From the NCBI GenBank assembly GCA_004794655.1, contig SMMW01000565.1:1506001-1570000 (forward strand): a stretch of 64,000 bases of DNA. Direction: 5' to 3'. The notes beneath the pieces are model-generated. The model was given only the letters and a program-made list of their open reading frames with translations, ran no database searches and was not told the origin of the DNA. Shown here one piece after another: positions 22,246 to 35,493 of the stretch. The position numbers and the translations under genes are program-made. This stretch comes from Marisa cornuarietis. Lineage: Eukaryota > Mollusca > Gastropoda > Architaenioglossa > Ampullariidae. Position 1 is the first letter of the stretch. Every line of letters starts with the position of its first letter.

Positions 22246-25200
22246 GCGTGTGTGGTATTTAAATTGGTGACATTTAAGAAAAGCATGTGATGAATATACA
22301 ACAAGATTTAGGTGGATACACAGTCATATTTAGCTCCTCCCATTGGTCTGCATTTTATGAACTATTGTGTCTCATTTTCCTGGTTGCTCAGCTGCATCCA
22401 CATAAGTGAGCTATTCTGTTTGTTTATTCTATGGGACGACGACGACGACGACGATGATGATGATGATGATGATGATGCCACATGCACATCACTACTGTCT
22501 GCTGAACAATCGCTGACGTCACCCCCACCAACATCATCATCATCGTCGTCGTCGTCATACTAGGCGTACTATTCACCTGTGGGGCGGGGAGAGAAAACCT
22601 GCGATACTGCAGGGTGATACAGTTTTGATAGTTTTGTTAAAGAAGCACTTAATTGTCCTTCTTGTTATAATAAGAACTTTGGCCCTCTGCTACTTCCACT
22701 GCTACTAACTTGAAATTGTTATTCTTGTCACTTCATATCTGGCAGTATATTATTTTTCACTTCATTATATTTGAACTTTATTCCTAAATGTAAGCTACGC
22801 AACATCATCATCATCCTTTTTTATCCATCTTCATGTTTATTCAGTTCACTGTGCAAACATTTTTCTTGTGCGATGGCTTTTTTAAAACAGGTTTCGGTAA
22901 AGAACGGAACTTCTGTTTTTCTGTCAGGAAACTCTGGAGAAATGCGAGGACATGGTCAAGGGAGAGTACGAGGGAGAGGATAGTGTCATAGGTGTGCTGC
23001 GGTTGTCTGCCCCTGCTCACAACGACACCAGCAAGTCCATGTCCGAAAAGGTGGAGCGGATTCACGAGCTTCGCGAAAAGATCCGGGGTTTGGAGGACAA
23101 AATTGAGGAGTGTCGATTCGAATTCTGGGCCGGTAGGTGCTGCAAACACAACAACAACAGCAACAAAAAACGATAGGAACGGTAAAAATAACATCAACAG
23201 CTACCGCAATCACAAGAAACAAATAAAATACAACAAATAAACAAAAGGAAGAAAAAAGAGCAAGAAAAAATTCTAGATAATATATGGCATTATATGGTAT
23301 CATAATCTTGATATTTGGAGGAAGTGGACTTAAAGATCTCCCTCGACCTAGTATCTATACATATGTAAATACGTGTGATTGCATGTGATTGATGGGCGTG
23401 ACGTGTGTTCAACTGTTACAGCCAGACACATATACTTATAAATACCGATACTCGGAGGCAGAATTATTTAAATTTGCTCTGACAGATGTCATCATCTGTT
23501 TCTTATCCTCCTCCTTCTCCAGTTCTCCCCCTCCCTCCTCCATGTAGCTCCTCCGCTTCCCGCCCCTGTGTTGTAAGTGTTATGTCCTACTTCTTTTGGT
23601 CTCTTTCTTTGTCCGCAACACATTCCCATGTTCTTTAATTACAGCAAACTATTGTCAGCAAACATAATGTAAACAATACGTATGGTGCAGTTTGTTTTCA
23701 TTTGGTTTAAAAAGGTTTTGTGTAAGTGTGGATGAACACCCCCTTCATGTTCAAGATACGCGCCTGCAAACAGTAACATACACAGCAAGACATCTACAAC
23801 AATGTCCAACATCGTACATGGACTCGTATCTGTTGTCCTAACTACAGCTTGGACCACATCTTTCCTGGACATTTCTCTTGGCTAACTTGACTTCACGGGG
23901 TTGACCTTCTTCTGTGTTTGTAGGCTTTATCTCGAGAACGGAAAGTAGGAATATTCCCTAGATTTGGGGAAATAGTACTTTACACTAAACATTACATAGT
24001 TATTAGAAAAATATTTCCATTGTAGAACCATGAAGCCTGATAAACCCCCTTGTAAGATCGATGCATTCTGTCTCACCCACAGAAGAGGCCATTGAGGGAG
24101 TTGCCTGCCCTGAACTATTTTTGTCCAGGCTATTTCGTCGACTTTTGCTTGAGGTACTAAGTCTAGCCTGCCTCACTGTTGTAACAAATAGCTGTTGCCA
24201 GCTTACCTTCCGAACATAAAAACGTTTGAGGGCAAAGTTAGTTGGGACTAGTCTTAGGAAAAGACCGGTGGTTAAAGACAACAGTAGCATGGGCTGATGC
24301 CTTCATGTTCACTCTTACGTGTTCACTCTTATATGTTCACTCCAACATTTACAGTCCAAAACCCACTTAAAATGAATGAGCAAGAAACTTTGAGCTGTAA
24401 CCGTGCCCAGGGTATATCATGCGTACTTCTTACCGTTATTGCCTTAGCGGGGAGTGACCAAAGATCTCATGACGACTGTCATTCATAGCTGGACCCTGTA
24501 TGTTAACAGCTGACCCCGACTGCAGCATTTTCAAACGGGTGAGCTCCGTTCGCTAAAAATACTAATTGTCAAGATAAGAGCGATTTTTTTTAAAATTCAT
24601 GAGATCTACTTCTTTGAACTTTGCACTACTTACGCACGTTATTGAAAGAGGTCAAGACCTCATTTACCATCAGGTGACAGATATCAGCTTGTTGATTAGT
24701 CAACGCCTCATTAGCATGTGTTCAAGGCTTTCACATTGGCTGTAGCCTTCTGTGACGTCACAAGTACACATGTACGTCAATCTTCGTCTACTTTAAAAAT
24801 TAAAAAGTCAACAATTCTCAACGTATTTTTGTAAAAAAACAAACAAAACAAAAACTATAGTGAGAGGTGAATGTTCTTCCAGCCTGCTGGCAGCTGCCAC
24901 TGAACTTTACTTCATGTTTGTTTAGAGTCAGCTTTAAAGATTCAGTGTACACTATACACTATAGCCGTAGGCAAGTACACTATGCACTATAGCCGAAGGT
25001 GAGCACATTATACACTATAGGCAAGTACACTGTACACACTATAGCTGTAGGCAAGTACACTGTACACACTATAGCTGTAGGCAAGTATAACACTATACAC
25101 ACTATAGATGTAGGAAAGTACACTATACACTATAGATGTAGGAAAGTACACTATACACTATAGATGTAGGAAAGTACACTATACACTATAGATGTAGGCA

Positions 25201-25925
25201 AATACACTGTACACACTATAGATGTAGGCAAATACACTGTACACACTATAGCCATAGACAAGTACACTATGCACACTATAGCGTAGGCAAGTACACTATG
25301 CACACTATAGCCGAAAGCGAGCACACTATACACATTATAGCCGAAGACGAGCACACTATACACTATAGCCGAAGGCAAGTACACTATACACTATAGCGCG
25401 AAGACGAGCACACTATACACTATAGCCGTGGGCAAGTCCACTGTCCAGTTCAATACTCGTGTGACGCAGTGTACTCTCCCTCAGCTGACACAGGGTAGGT
25501 AAAAGGTAAGGTAAAAAGGTTGAAAAGGTGAGGCAGCGAATGGACAACAATTGAGTCACAAAAGCTGATCACCAAGTAGCTGTGAACTCTACCCCCCTTA
25601 CCCCCATACAACCTACAACCTATCCTCCCCCTCGTAGCCTCTAAACACTCTCAGTGGCCAATTTTTAAAAGTCCGGATTAAAGAAAAAAAGCTCGCCCTC
25701 TGTAAACTTGTCTGCTCTCGTGTTGTGATAGGCGACAGCTCCTGCTTTCAGCCATCTTTTCTTGTTAGCAAACAAAGTGTTTTCGAAAAAAAGAGATGAC
25801 AACAAAGAACAGCTAACCCATGTACTCCGCAATTATCAATAAAAACATCATTCTTATTATAATACGGTTTTCCTACTCTAATCTGCTTTTATTTTGTTGG
25901 ATTTGTTTCAGGGAGGGACACGTGA
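21955..25925 (+). CDS. Small secreted coiled-coil protein (three exons)
   Basis: Seen: exon 1 21955-22116 begins MSGVTYLWLVALVAFSGG, a signal peptide with likely cleavage before RCDEAD, followed by an aromatic segment (WRYIFPFFPADLDILL) and a helix to the donor gtgagc. Exon 2 22928-23132, after ttctgtcag, continues ETLEKCEDMVKGEYEG and a strong coiled coil (MSEKVERIHELREKIRG, LEDKIEECRFEFW). Exon 3 25912-25925, after atttgtttcag, adds Arg-Asp-Thr and a stop. Phases 0 and 1 match; the total is 126 residues with three Cys in the mature part. If exon 3 is wrong, the frame reads through the exon 2 donor and stops 12 codons later. I do not recognise the family. Likely role (inference): extracellular dimer or oligomer in mucus, haemolymph or matrix. 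Confidence 0.62.
22203..22254. repeat. (GT)n microsatellite
   Basis: About 25 GT units with two cg interruptions, in the first intron of the secreted coiled-coil gene. Confidence 0.96.
22385..22560. repeat. Dispersed repeat fragment with (GAC)n(GAT)n tail
   Basis: The block gctgcatccacataagtgagctatt, followed by a short T-rich spacer and (GAC)(GAT)n, recurs at 40845-40941 (ctgcatccacatgagtgggc then (GAT)n). It is another repeat whose end is a trinucleotide array. Confidence 0.6.
23133..24949. other. Intronic stretch (second intron of the coiled-coil gene)
   Basis: AT-rich, with short chance frames on both strands. I recognised no element before the minisatellite at 24950. Confidence 0.45.
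24950..25440. repeat. Minisatellite, 27-31-bp unit with TACACTATAG core, about 17 copies
   Basis: Units such as cactatagatgtaggaaagt plus acactata alternate with variants carrying gccgaaggcgag or gctgtaggcaag. The copies differ in length by a few bases (an extra ca). It lies in the second intron of the secreted coiled-coil gene. Confidence 0.93.
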
Positions 25926-26911
25926 ACATTCAGACATACTCCGCCGCTGTTTCTCTCACTCTGACTGATAAGGTCGATTTCTATCTAACCCGAGGATAGT
26001 TTGTTTACTTGGTGTAAATAATTCGTGAGAGGCGAACAACAAGAGACATTCCATGCGAGGTTATCATTCCTTTTTGTTCACATGTATTCATTTATGCTAA
26101 TCAGCTTTGAGCAAAGTGAGACTTGTTACTTCAGAATCCCAATGGTATGGCCATGGCATGGTTAAGAATATTATTACCATGATGGACAGCTGTTGACCGA
26201 GCAGAACAACAACCAGTAGGCAATAGTGATAAGATATAATATCAAGCACTACATCAGTTAGACGGACCAGAGGAGCAGCAATGAGTCTTGTCCTTCTTGC
26301 ACTGATTGCAAGAGTGAGAGGACTCGGATGTCGACAGTATTTGGGTGTCGTTATGTGGTCAGAAGAGGGCAACATTATAACACATGCTCTTTACCATCTG
26401 ATATTGGTTGGACTCAAGCAGGAAAGCTCGACAGCTTTCAGCAAGTTACAGAAACGTAAATCTTGTGTGAGTTTGATAAAGAGAAAAAAGTATATGCATC
26501 TGGGGGCATACATTTTAAGATTTATTTATGAATACACAGTGTTGAATATTTTGTTCTTGGTTATTATTTACCCTTTTAAGCTTTCTCTCTCTCTCTCTCT
26601 CACACACACGCACGCACGCACGCTCTTTCTCTCTATTTCACGCATTATCAATCGTCAACTGGTGAGTCTGATCTCTGAAAGATCAACGATACAAAATACT
26701 GTTATTAGTGTCTATAGCTGTCTTCTTTCTTTCCCTTTTGCAACTTCCTTTCTCTCTGAACTGCCGGAAAATAAATCAATTCTCTATCCCCGATGACAGG
26801 TGACTTGACATCAGCTACATTCTTCCTGCTAGTGACTGGCCATCAAAGTTCACCGAGGTAGTCGATGTTTATTAAAATCCCCTCGACCATCTTAGGTGAT
26901 TTTTTTCAAGG

Positions 26912-26914
<3 letters not shown>
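25926..26914. other. Intergenic stretch without supported gene
   Basis: It contains an open frame at 26281-26796 that starts with a hydrophobic segment but shows no splice structure or family resemblance. Part of it is a (CT)(CA) tract at 26582-26630. Confidence 0.4.

Positions 26915-26984
<70 letters not shown>
26915..26984. repeat. (CA)n microsatellite
   Basis: About 35 uninterrupted CA units; the His-Thr and Cys-Val frames here are artefacts. Confidence 0.98.
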
Positions 26985-26985
<1 letters not shown>

Positions 26986-27679
26986 TTGTGCAGAAAAACC
27001 TGCTACAGCCCATATTTCTCGTTCCACTGTGTCTGTGCAAGAGGCAGGGGCACACCCAGAGCTGGAGATGAGCCAACACTCAGTACTCAGGGACCTGTGA
27101 GCTTGCACAGTGTCACGGACCCGCTGCGTCTGGCGGATGTAGGCGGTAGGGGTAGGAAGCTTGATGATGGGGTGGGTGGATATATGTCACCGGGAACACC
27201 CTCTACTGGCCTTTTCACCGCCTCCTCTTTCCCCCCCCCCACCCCCACCATCGCGGAGATGCAGGGACGAGGTGAAATAACGAGTAAGGGAACAGAGTTG
27301 TTACATTCTGATAACCTTTAGACTGCACTGGCTGGAGGCTCGGATGGCTGGTCTCTCGGACCCAGTCCTCTCTCTGGGTGGAGGAAACTTGGATCATGAA
27401 TAAGCACACGTTCGATAAAGTACATTAGTGTTAGTTTGAAAATGTTACTATGGTGGTGTTATTATGGCAATGTTAGAATAATGAAAAGAACCTGATATCT
27501 AGGGGTCAGAAAGACAGGTAAACAAAGACATTGACTTAAACCCGCGAAGGGTAACACTGCTGGACATCGATCCAGCCTTTATCCCCTCCCAGAAGCCATA
27601 GGCAGCGGCTTTAAATTGTCTCCCCTTTGTCATAGAGCGTACATTCAGTCAGCAGTTGTCTGTACTTGACATCACGCGC

Positions 27680-27790
27680 ATGCACACACACACACACACA
27701 CTCTCTCTCTCACACACACACACACACTCTCTCTCTCCCCCCCCTCACACACACACACACTCTCTCTCTCTCCCACACACACACACAGGC
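27680..27790. repeat. Compound (CA)n-(CT)n tract, three cycles
   Basis: Alternating runs of CA and CT with a C-rich spacer, about 210 bp upstream of the candidate small acidic gene. Confidence 0.93.
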
Positions 27791-27998
27791 ACGCTCGCAA
27801 AACTGCGCACAAACTTGAGCTTAATTGAGATCTCAGTACACTTAAGGATAATTCTCAATATATATATATATATAAATATATTATTAAGGATAAGAACCTC
27901 GGCCAACAGTTTCGCTGAATATCACACAGGCCACACAATCTGTGACGCAGAAGCTGAAAGGTCAGGTTATCCCTAATTGTTGTTAACCCTAACTGGAG

Positions 27999-28304
27999 AT
28001 GACAGATTGTGCAGCTGCCAGTGAAGGTGGTGAGGATAAGATTGAAGAAGGGGAAGACGACGACGATGAAGATGATGATGTGTGTGTTAAGTCTAAAACG
28101 CTTGCAGCGCCTGAAGAAGTAGTTGAGAAGGTAAGCAGGCCTGCAGGTTTGTTACATGGGGAGCAGGGTGGTGGAGGGTGGAGGGTGAAGCAGGAGGTTG
28201 AATAAGAACCATCACTGGTTATGACATAAATGTTGTTACTCAACTGACAGGCGGGTGGAGGCGGCGCCGTGAAACCAGTTCTCAGGTTCTGCCACCTGTT
28301 GTGA
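27999..28304 (+). CDS. Candidate small acidic protein, two exons (tentative)
   Basis: Seen: an ATG at 27999 opens 44 codons beginning MTDCAAASEGGEDKIEEG, then an Asp/Glu run, ending VVEK at a consensus donor (aag/gtaagc, 28130/28131). An in-phase exon could start at 28251 after caactgacag, adding AGGGGAVKPVLRFCHLL and a stop at 28304. AATAAA follows at 28328-28333, and TATA-like runs lie near 27858-27880. The total is 61 residues. Alternatively, exon 1 is the 5' end of a longer gene whose other exons I did not find, or the whole is chance. The acidic run coincides with a GAC/GAT-rich tract, so microsatellite origin is possible. No family is recognised. Confidence 0.3.
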
Positions 28305-28771
28305 GATAAGGGTGGGAGCCGATGAGGAATAAAGGCTCACATATACGTAGGTGGGCAGTTCAGAAATATTTCTGCTTGGAAAATATTAGCAAGACCCTTA
28401 GGTTAGCCCGACGAGGGACTGTGTCATTTCTTGTTAAGGTTTGTTAACATGGTCTGTGCAAATGTACTTGTATAGGGCTTGGTGTAGTCTGTGTAATATA
28501 CTTATCGAAGACCTGATAACGGGGTTAAATTCGTTATTCATATATATATATATATCACTTTGATGTAGTTGACATTTGTTGCTGGCATCACAAAAGTAAT
28601 TTAGTCTGTTTCTTTTTATTGTTTCTCAAATACTGTTGGTCTACAGCCTACAGGTGTGAGTTTTAGTCTGTAGCTTCCCTGAGCTCGGAGTGGAGACAAC
28701 TCTTGCCATATTCCATTACAAACAAGAGATCCAGTCTCAAGGATTTTATTAAGAAGCTGTAGAACAAGTCT

Positions 28772-28772
28772 A

Positions 28773-28839
<67 letters not shown>
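28772..28839. repeat. (AAT)n microsatellite
   Basis: About 22 AAT units; the poly-Tyr frame on the minus strand is an artefact. Confidence 0.98.
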
Positions 28840-30344
28840 GTTAGTTGTTCTCAACATTAAAAGACCGTTTATCTAGTGATCTGTATCTCTTTTTTATTTT
28901 ACAGCAGTTGACAGTTTTTAAAATAAATCTTTTCTTTGCTTATTCTTGTAGCCGGTCAGTAAGTAGCTCATTACCAAATGTCTTGTACGATGTTCCAAAC
29001 TTATTTTTTCAGACATCCCGACACCATATCCCTTACTGCTTCAGACCCGCTTGGCCAAATTTCTTCACGTAGTTTCACGTTCTCCTACGTCATCTCAGTA
29101 CGTTTCTACCGGATGGGAAGGGACGCAGGTTGTTTACAGAACAAAAAGTCCTTCTTCAAGATTCAAGATTCTTACACCTGCCAAAGTGCAGAAGCAGTAA
29201 ATACCCGGTGCCCTCAGTTTTACCAATTTCTTGACAGCCTGCCACACTTTTGTTATTTGAACATTTTTGTCGGGAGAGCCATTTAAAACAAGGCTCGTTG
29301 TCAAGGAAACAAGTCCAGCCAATTCGATATCCCAGGTGTGAGTATACCGTCTCATTTCTGTGACAAGAGAAAAATAAACGATTAACGAAAAATTAACGAC
29401 TACAACCACCATCACAGCACGAGCCATGAGTCGACCACCGATAACATGAGTTACAATTCAAATTAATTTAATATTAGACAGAATACAGAAATGAATCACC
29501 CCAATATATATATAATGACAAAACTTCTAGGATAAAACTAGTGTTCAAGCACTTAATTCTTGCTGGTGATATACATAACGGAATAAAACTGACCATGTGC
29601 GCCCACAAACACACGCACACACATCTACAGGCATGCACATGACACAACTTTGCTTCTTTTTTGGGGGGAGGGAGAGGGTGGGATGGAGGAGGCGGTGTCC
29701 CTGTCTTCTGTCTGCACGCGCACACAGATGATGCGAGACAGAGGGTCACACAGACCAACAAAGGTGGTAATATTGTCATCAAATGTCCCTGAATTTTTGT
29801 TTTTGTTTTTGTTTTTAAGTTTTTTTTTCTCTTTTTTTTTGGGGGGATATAGGGGGTCTCCTTTCTTTTACGACCGTTTGACAATTGATGAGAGCGAGAG
29901 AGGCCTGCAGACGATGAAAAACGAAGGAAATCATGAACTTTAAGGTTCTTTTGAACTCGGGCTCACACCTGTGAAAACTGATGTCACCTGCGCTTCAGGC
30001 TACTTCTGGGGTAAAGAAAGGGGCACTTAAAATCTAAACATGGGATAACATTTTTTTGAAATATAAATAATATGCTGACCTTAATACATATATGCACAAA
30101 AACATATCAAATACACATAATACAACGATTAACAATACATAAAAATAGCACATACACAACAGGTAACAGTCGTCTATCAGCAAAACAAGTTATCTAGAAT
30201 AGTGTATATACATTTCTTTGTCAGTCTCTCATCCCCAACACTGCTAACAGCACATCTGTCCACAGCATAGAAAGGTGTTAGTTCAACAGAAATTTGCCTT
30301 GACAGGACAGGAGTGCAGAAAGGCGACCGAAGGGATGATACCAG
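28840..30344. other. Intergenic stretch without recognised gene
   Basis: Short frames on both strands, plus C/T- and G-rich low-complexity runs near 29660-29700 and 29795-29850. Nothing has splice-consistent coding structure. Confidence 0.45.
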
Positions 30345-30612
30345 TGACTTAATTGATGATGCCAGTGACTGCAGTAATGATACCAGGGACCGAAGTGATG
30401 ACACCAGTGACTGAAGTGATGACACCAGTGACTGAAGTGATGACACCAGTGACTGAAGTGATGATGCCAGTGACTGAAGTGATGACACCAGTGACTGAAG
30501 TGATGATACCAATGACTGTAGTAATGATATTGGTGACCAAAGTGATGACACCAGTGACTGAAGTGAATCAGGAGATGATACCAGTGACTGAAGTGATGAT
30601 ACCAGTAACTGA
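30345..30612. repeat. 21-bp minisatellite (GATGACACCAGTGACTGAAGT), about 12 copies
   Basis: Units of 21 bp with variants (gatgccagtgactg, gataccaatgactgtagta). Because 21 is a multiple of 3, one plus-strand frame reads a periodic VTEVMTP heptapeptide and minus frames read periodic Ser/Leu-rich peptides. No start context, splice sites or signal peptide supports translation. Confidence 0.93.
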
Positions 30613-31104
30613 AGGGAAAGTTTTAGTCTCGTCGAGGCTCATGTCCAGAATAGTGAAAATCAAAATCGAACACTGAACAGTCACAAGTGGGGCATATGGC
30701 CGCATGCAATCAAAATTTCTGGATTAATTATGACACCTGATCCTCTACTATAACATCTATCTACAACATATAAAATAACTGTTAAAGGGCCTATAAAACT
30801 ATTTTTTTCCAATTTACATAAACACATGGGCATAGCATAAGTTTGTCAAGATCAGGACATGCTTGACCTCAGGAAACCGAAGATTTATGCATTTATATCA
30901 ATATATGCCTGCTCAAAACGAGAGCACCACAACCCGGACAGTATTCTAGTAACAACCAGAAATATTTCTCCAATGACAGCGAGTGCTACTGCATTTCACT
31001 GAGATTAGTACACAAGGGAGCAACTTTTGGGTTTTAAAGATTAAGCATTAAAATATGAAGAAGTCAGAATTTCGGAAAATTTCTATTGATCTTGCGTGGG
31101 CGCG

Positions 31105-31107
<3 letters not shown>

Positions 31108-31174
<67 letters not shown>
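31108..31174. repeat. (CA)n microsatellite
   Basis: About 33 CA units, upstream of the possible 5' UTR exon at 31270. Confidence 0.98.
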
Positions 31175-31176
<2 letters not shown>

Positions 31177-31269
31177 ATTTTTAACCCCACTAGTCCCTTG
31201 ATGAGACTTATTAATCTCGGTGATACTCATATTTGTAGCCTTATCTCCCTCCCACAACCTCTGTTCCAG

Positions 31270-31400
31270 GTTTTATTTACGTAACATACTTCGGGGCCGT
31301 TAGCCCATCATCGCTTGGTTGCCCAGCATCTTCGGACACCAGTGACACTGTCTCGACGCCTCTCCGCCCTCCCACGACTCAGTCTGTTCCCCCATCTCAG
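31270..31400 (+). other. Possible non-coding or 5' exon upstream of the chitin-binding gene
   Basis: A 131-nt segment is bracketed by a good acceptor (cctctgttccag) and donor (ctcag/gtgagc). One frame is open (FIYVTYFGAVSPSSLG and a Ser/Thr/Pro-rich end). A further acceptor, cgcccgcag, ends at 32129, so 31270-31400 could join 32130-32371 as the 5' UTR of the chitin-binding gene. This is unproven. Confidence 0.3.
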
Positions 31401-32331
31401 GTGAGCTCTTTACAAATGGCTATGTTGCTGAGAGTGGAGAAAGTTTTGCCCCCCGATATAAAAAACAGTTCACCAGGTCCTACATCTTCGCTGACATTGG
31501 CGATAACAAAGGTCCAAAAGTACATTAGACTTGGTATTTGAATTTTTTCAGTAAACGACAGTAAAGACAAAGCAAAATTGTTTGTCAAACCTCTGTTTTT
31601 TATATTTCGTTTTTATATATTCGAGTTTTTTTTCCAAAGAAATTATAACTCTAAATAACATCCGGTTACGATTGCATGAAGATTTGCATGTCAACTGCTA
31701 ACCGCCTATCAGGCCCCTAGATGTAAATCAGACGTGGGTGGGTACTGTACAGTTTACGAAGTGTTTTGGAATAATATTGTTGAACAGCTTTATCAAAATG
31801 TAATGCTCATTCTACATAGCTCATACCATTCTTCACTACACATAGTTTCCCTTAGCTACACCAAAATAGACTAAAAATAAAATAAACAGGTGCTTTGGAC
31901 ATAAGATGGTCTTGAAGTCGATGGAAGATGCCCGCAAAAAAAATATCCCGAATGATCATGTGATTTCCTCTCAAACTTAATAACCCACTTACCTTCATTA
32001 ACGACCTGAGAGCTTCTCAAAGGTTCGCTTCCCTTTGGTACCGATGACCAGACAAACGACACCTGTTTGTCCTCCTGTGTCGCCGAGGCATGTCTGCGTG
32101 TCCATGATGGACCTCTTCTCCGCCCGCAGGGTCTAACATCACAGCGGAATGTAGCCAGACGATGCCCATCCTGTCAACAACATGGCCTCCCACGTGACCA
32201 GGACTGGCGAACATTCACAGGCAACAGTGAGAAGACTAGCTCTGTTGCCTGCGGAGTCATCCTTAGTGAGATGAGATAAAATGATGCGGACCGGCAGTGG
32301 CGATGGTCAGTTCCACTGCAGCAGCTTCAAG

Positions 32332-34446
<2,115 letters not shown>

Positions 34447-34795
34447 GTATCTGCAAGACCCTCTCGTCCCCCCTCCCCACCCTTCATCCTTTCACAGTCC
34501 ATAAAAAATAACTTCAGCTTTTTCATTTTGTTAACCATGGTGTACCAATGTAGATCCGTTCTGAACTATTCTGAGATACTAAAGTACCTGGCACGATGCT
34601 TACTTCCAGCAGCCCTTTAGATGAATGTTGGAAAAGTTCCTTGTGTAAAAGCAAATATCATAATTGTGGCTTTAGCTCTGATCAGTTACCTTTTTAAAGT
34701 CTAATTTTGTTGGAGGAAATTGCTTCTAGAAAAGTCAGTCTTAGAAGTCTATTTGAAGACTGTAAGTGTTGGAAACATTAACATACTACCTGGGT

Positions 34796-34801
34796 AATAA
34801 A
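34796..34801 (+). terminator. Polyadenylation signal AATAAA of the chitin-binding gene
   Basis: The first AATAAA downstream of the stop at 34446, giving a 3' UTR of about 370 nt. Confidence 0.5.
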
Positions 34802-35397
34802 GAAAGATTTGCACATACACTCATAATGCGTTACTGTGTTGTTGTTTTTTGTGTTTGAGTTGGTTTTGTTGGAAAACTATATTCCAAACATTATCTAACT
34901 CCTACTCCTTAGGAAAACATTAAATTGATGCAAAGCCTGTTGCCATGTCAGAGCAGAGAAAGTAATAATCGTTCTCTTAAAACACAATCAGGTAAACTTA
35001 CAGACCAATGGATCCTTTTCCCATGGCCAAATATCCAAACTGTGTGGTATGGAAACATTTCAAAGTGTGGCCACGAAAAACGAGCCTCCATACTTCAGGT
35101 CCTGTTCAACTGCTCTTCTGTCAGATTGCAGTTTAGTCTACCCTTCACTACCCTTATTGTTAAGCAAGTAGGGTGCAGTTTGCGAATTTTATCAGAAAAT
35201 TTACTGGCCTTGTTCTCTCTCTCTCCCACACCCACCCACCCACACACACATACATACATACAAACGCACAGAGACTGGGGCACTAGTGCATCCACATAGA
35301 AAAAATAAGCACGTGTGCGTGCGTGCTTGCGTACGTGTGTGTGTGTGTGAGAGAGAGAGAGAATGTGAGTGTGCGCGCTTGCCTGTCTGTGTGTGCG

Positions 35398-35398
<1 letters not shown>
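34802..35398. other. Intergenic stretch, low-complexity patches
   Basis: C/A-rich tract at 35225-35262 and a TG/AG tract at 35336-35362. No gene recognised. Confidence 0.5.
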
Positions 35399-35429
<31 letters not shown>

Positions 35430-35493
35430 TGTATGTATGTATGTATGTATGTATGTATGTATGTATGTATGTATGTATGTATGTATGTATGTA
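35399..35493. repeat. (GTAT)n microsatellite
   Basis: About 23 units of ATGT/GTAT; the periodic VCMYVCMY and YIHTYIHT frames are artefacts. Confidence 0.98.

Noticed and set aside
24950..25440. CRISPR-like direct repeats
   Set aside because: Units are contiguous and vary by small indels with no unique spacers, in a eukaryotic intron; it is a minisatellite. The same holds for the 13.6-kb and 30.4-kb arrays.
26281..26796. 171-codon plus-strand frame starting with a hydrophobic segment (MSLVLLALIARV)
   Set aside because: Looks like a signal peptide at first, but the frame soon runs into AT-rich DNA and a (CT)(CA) tract and shows no convincing exon structure.
30353..30676. Periodic VTEVMTP protein frame
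   Set aside because: A 21-bp minisatellite keeps one frame open by arithmetic; no start context, signal peptide or splice sites.
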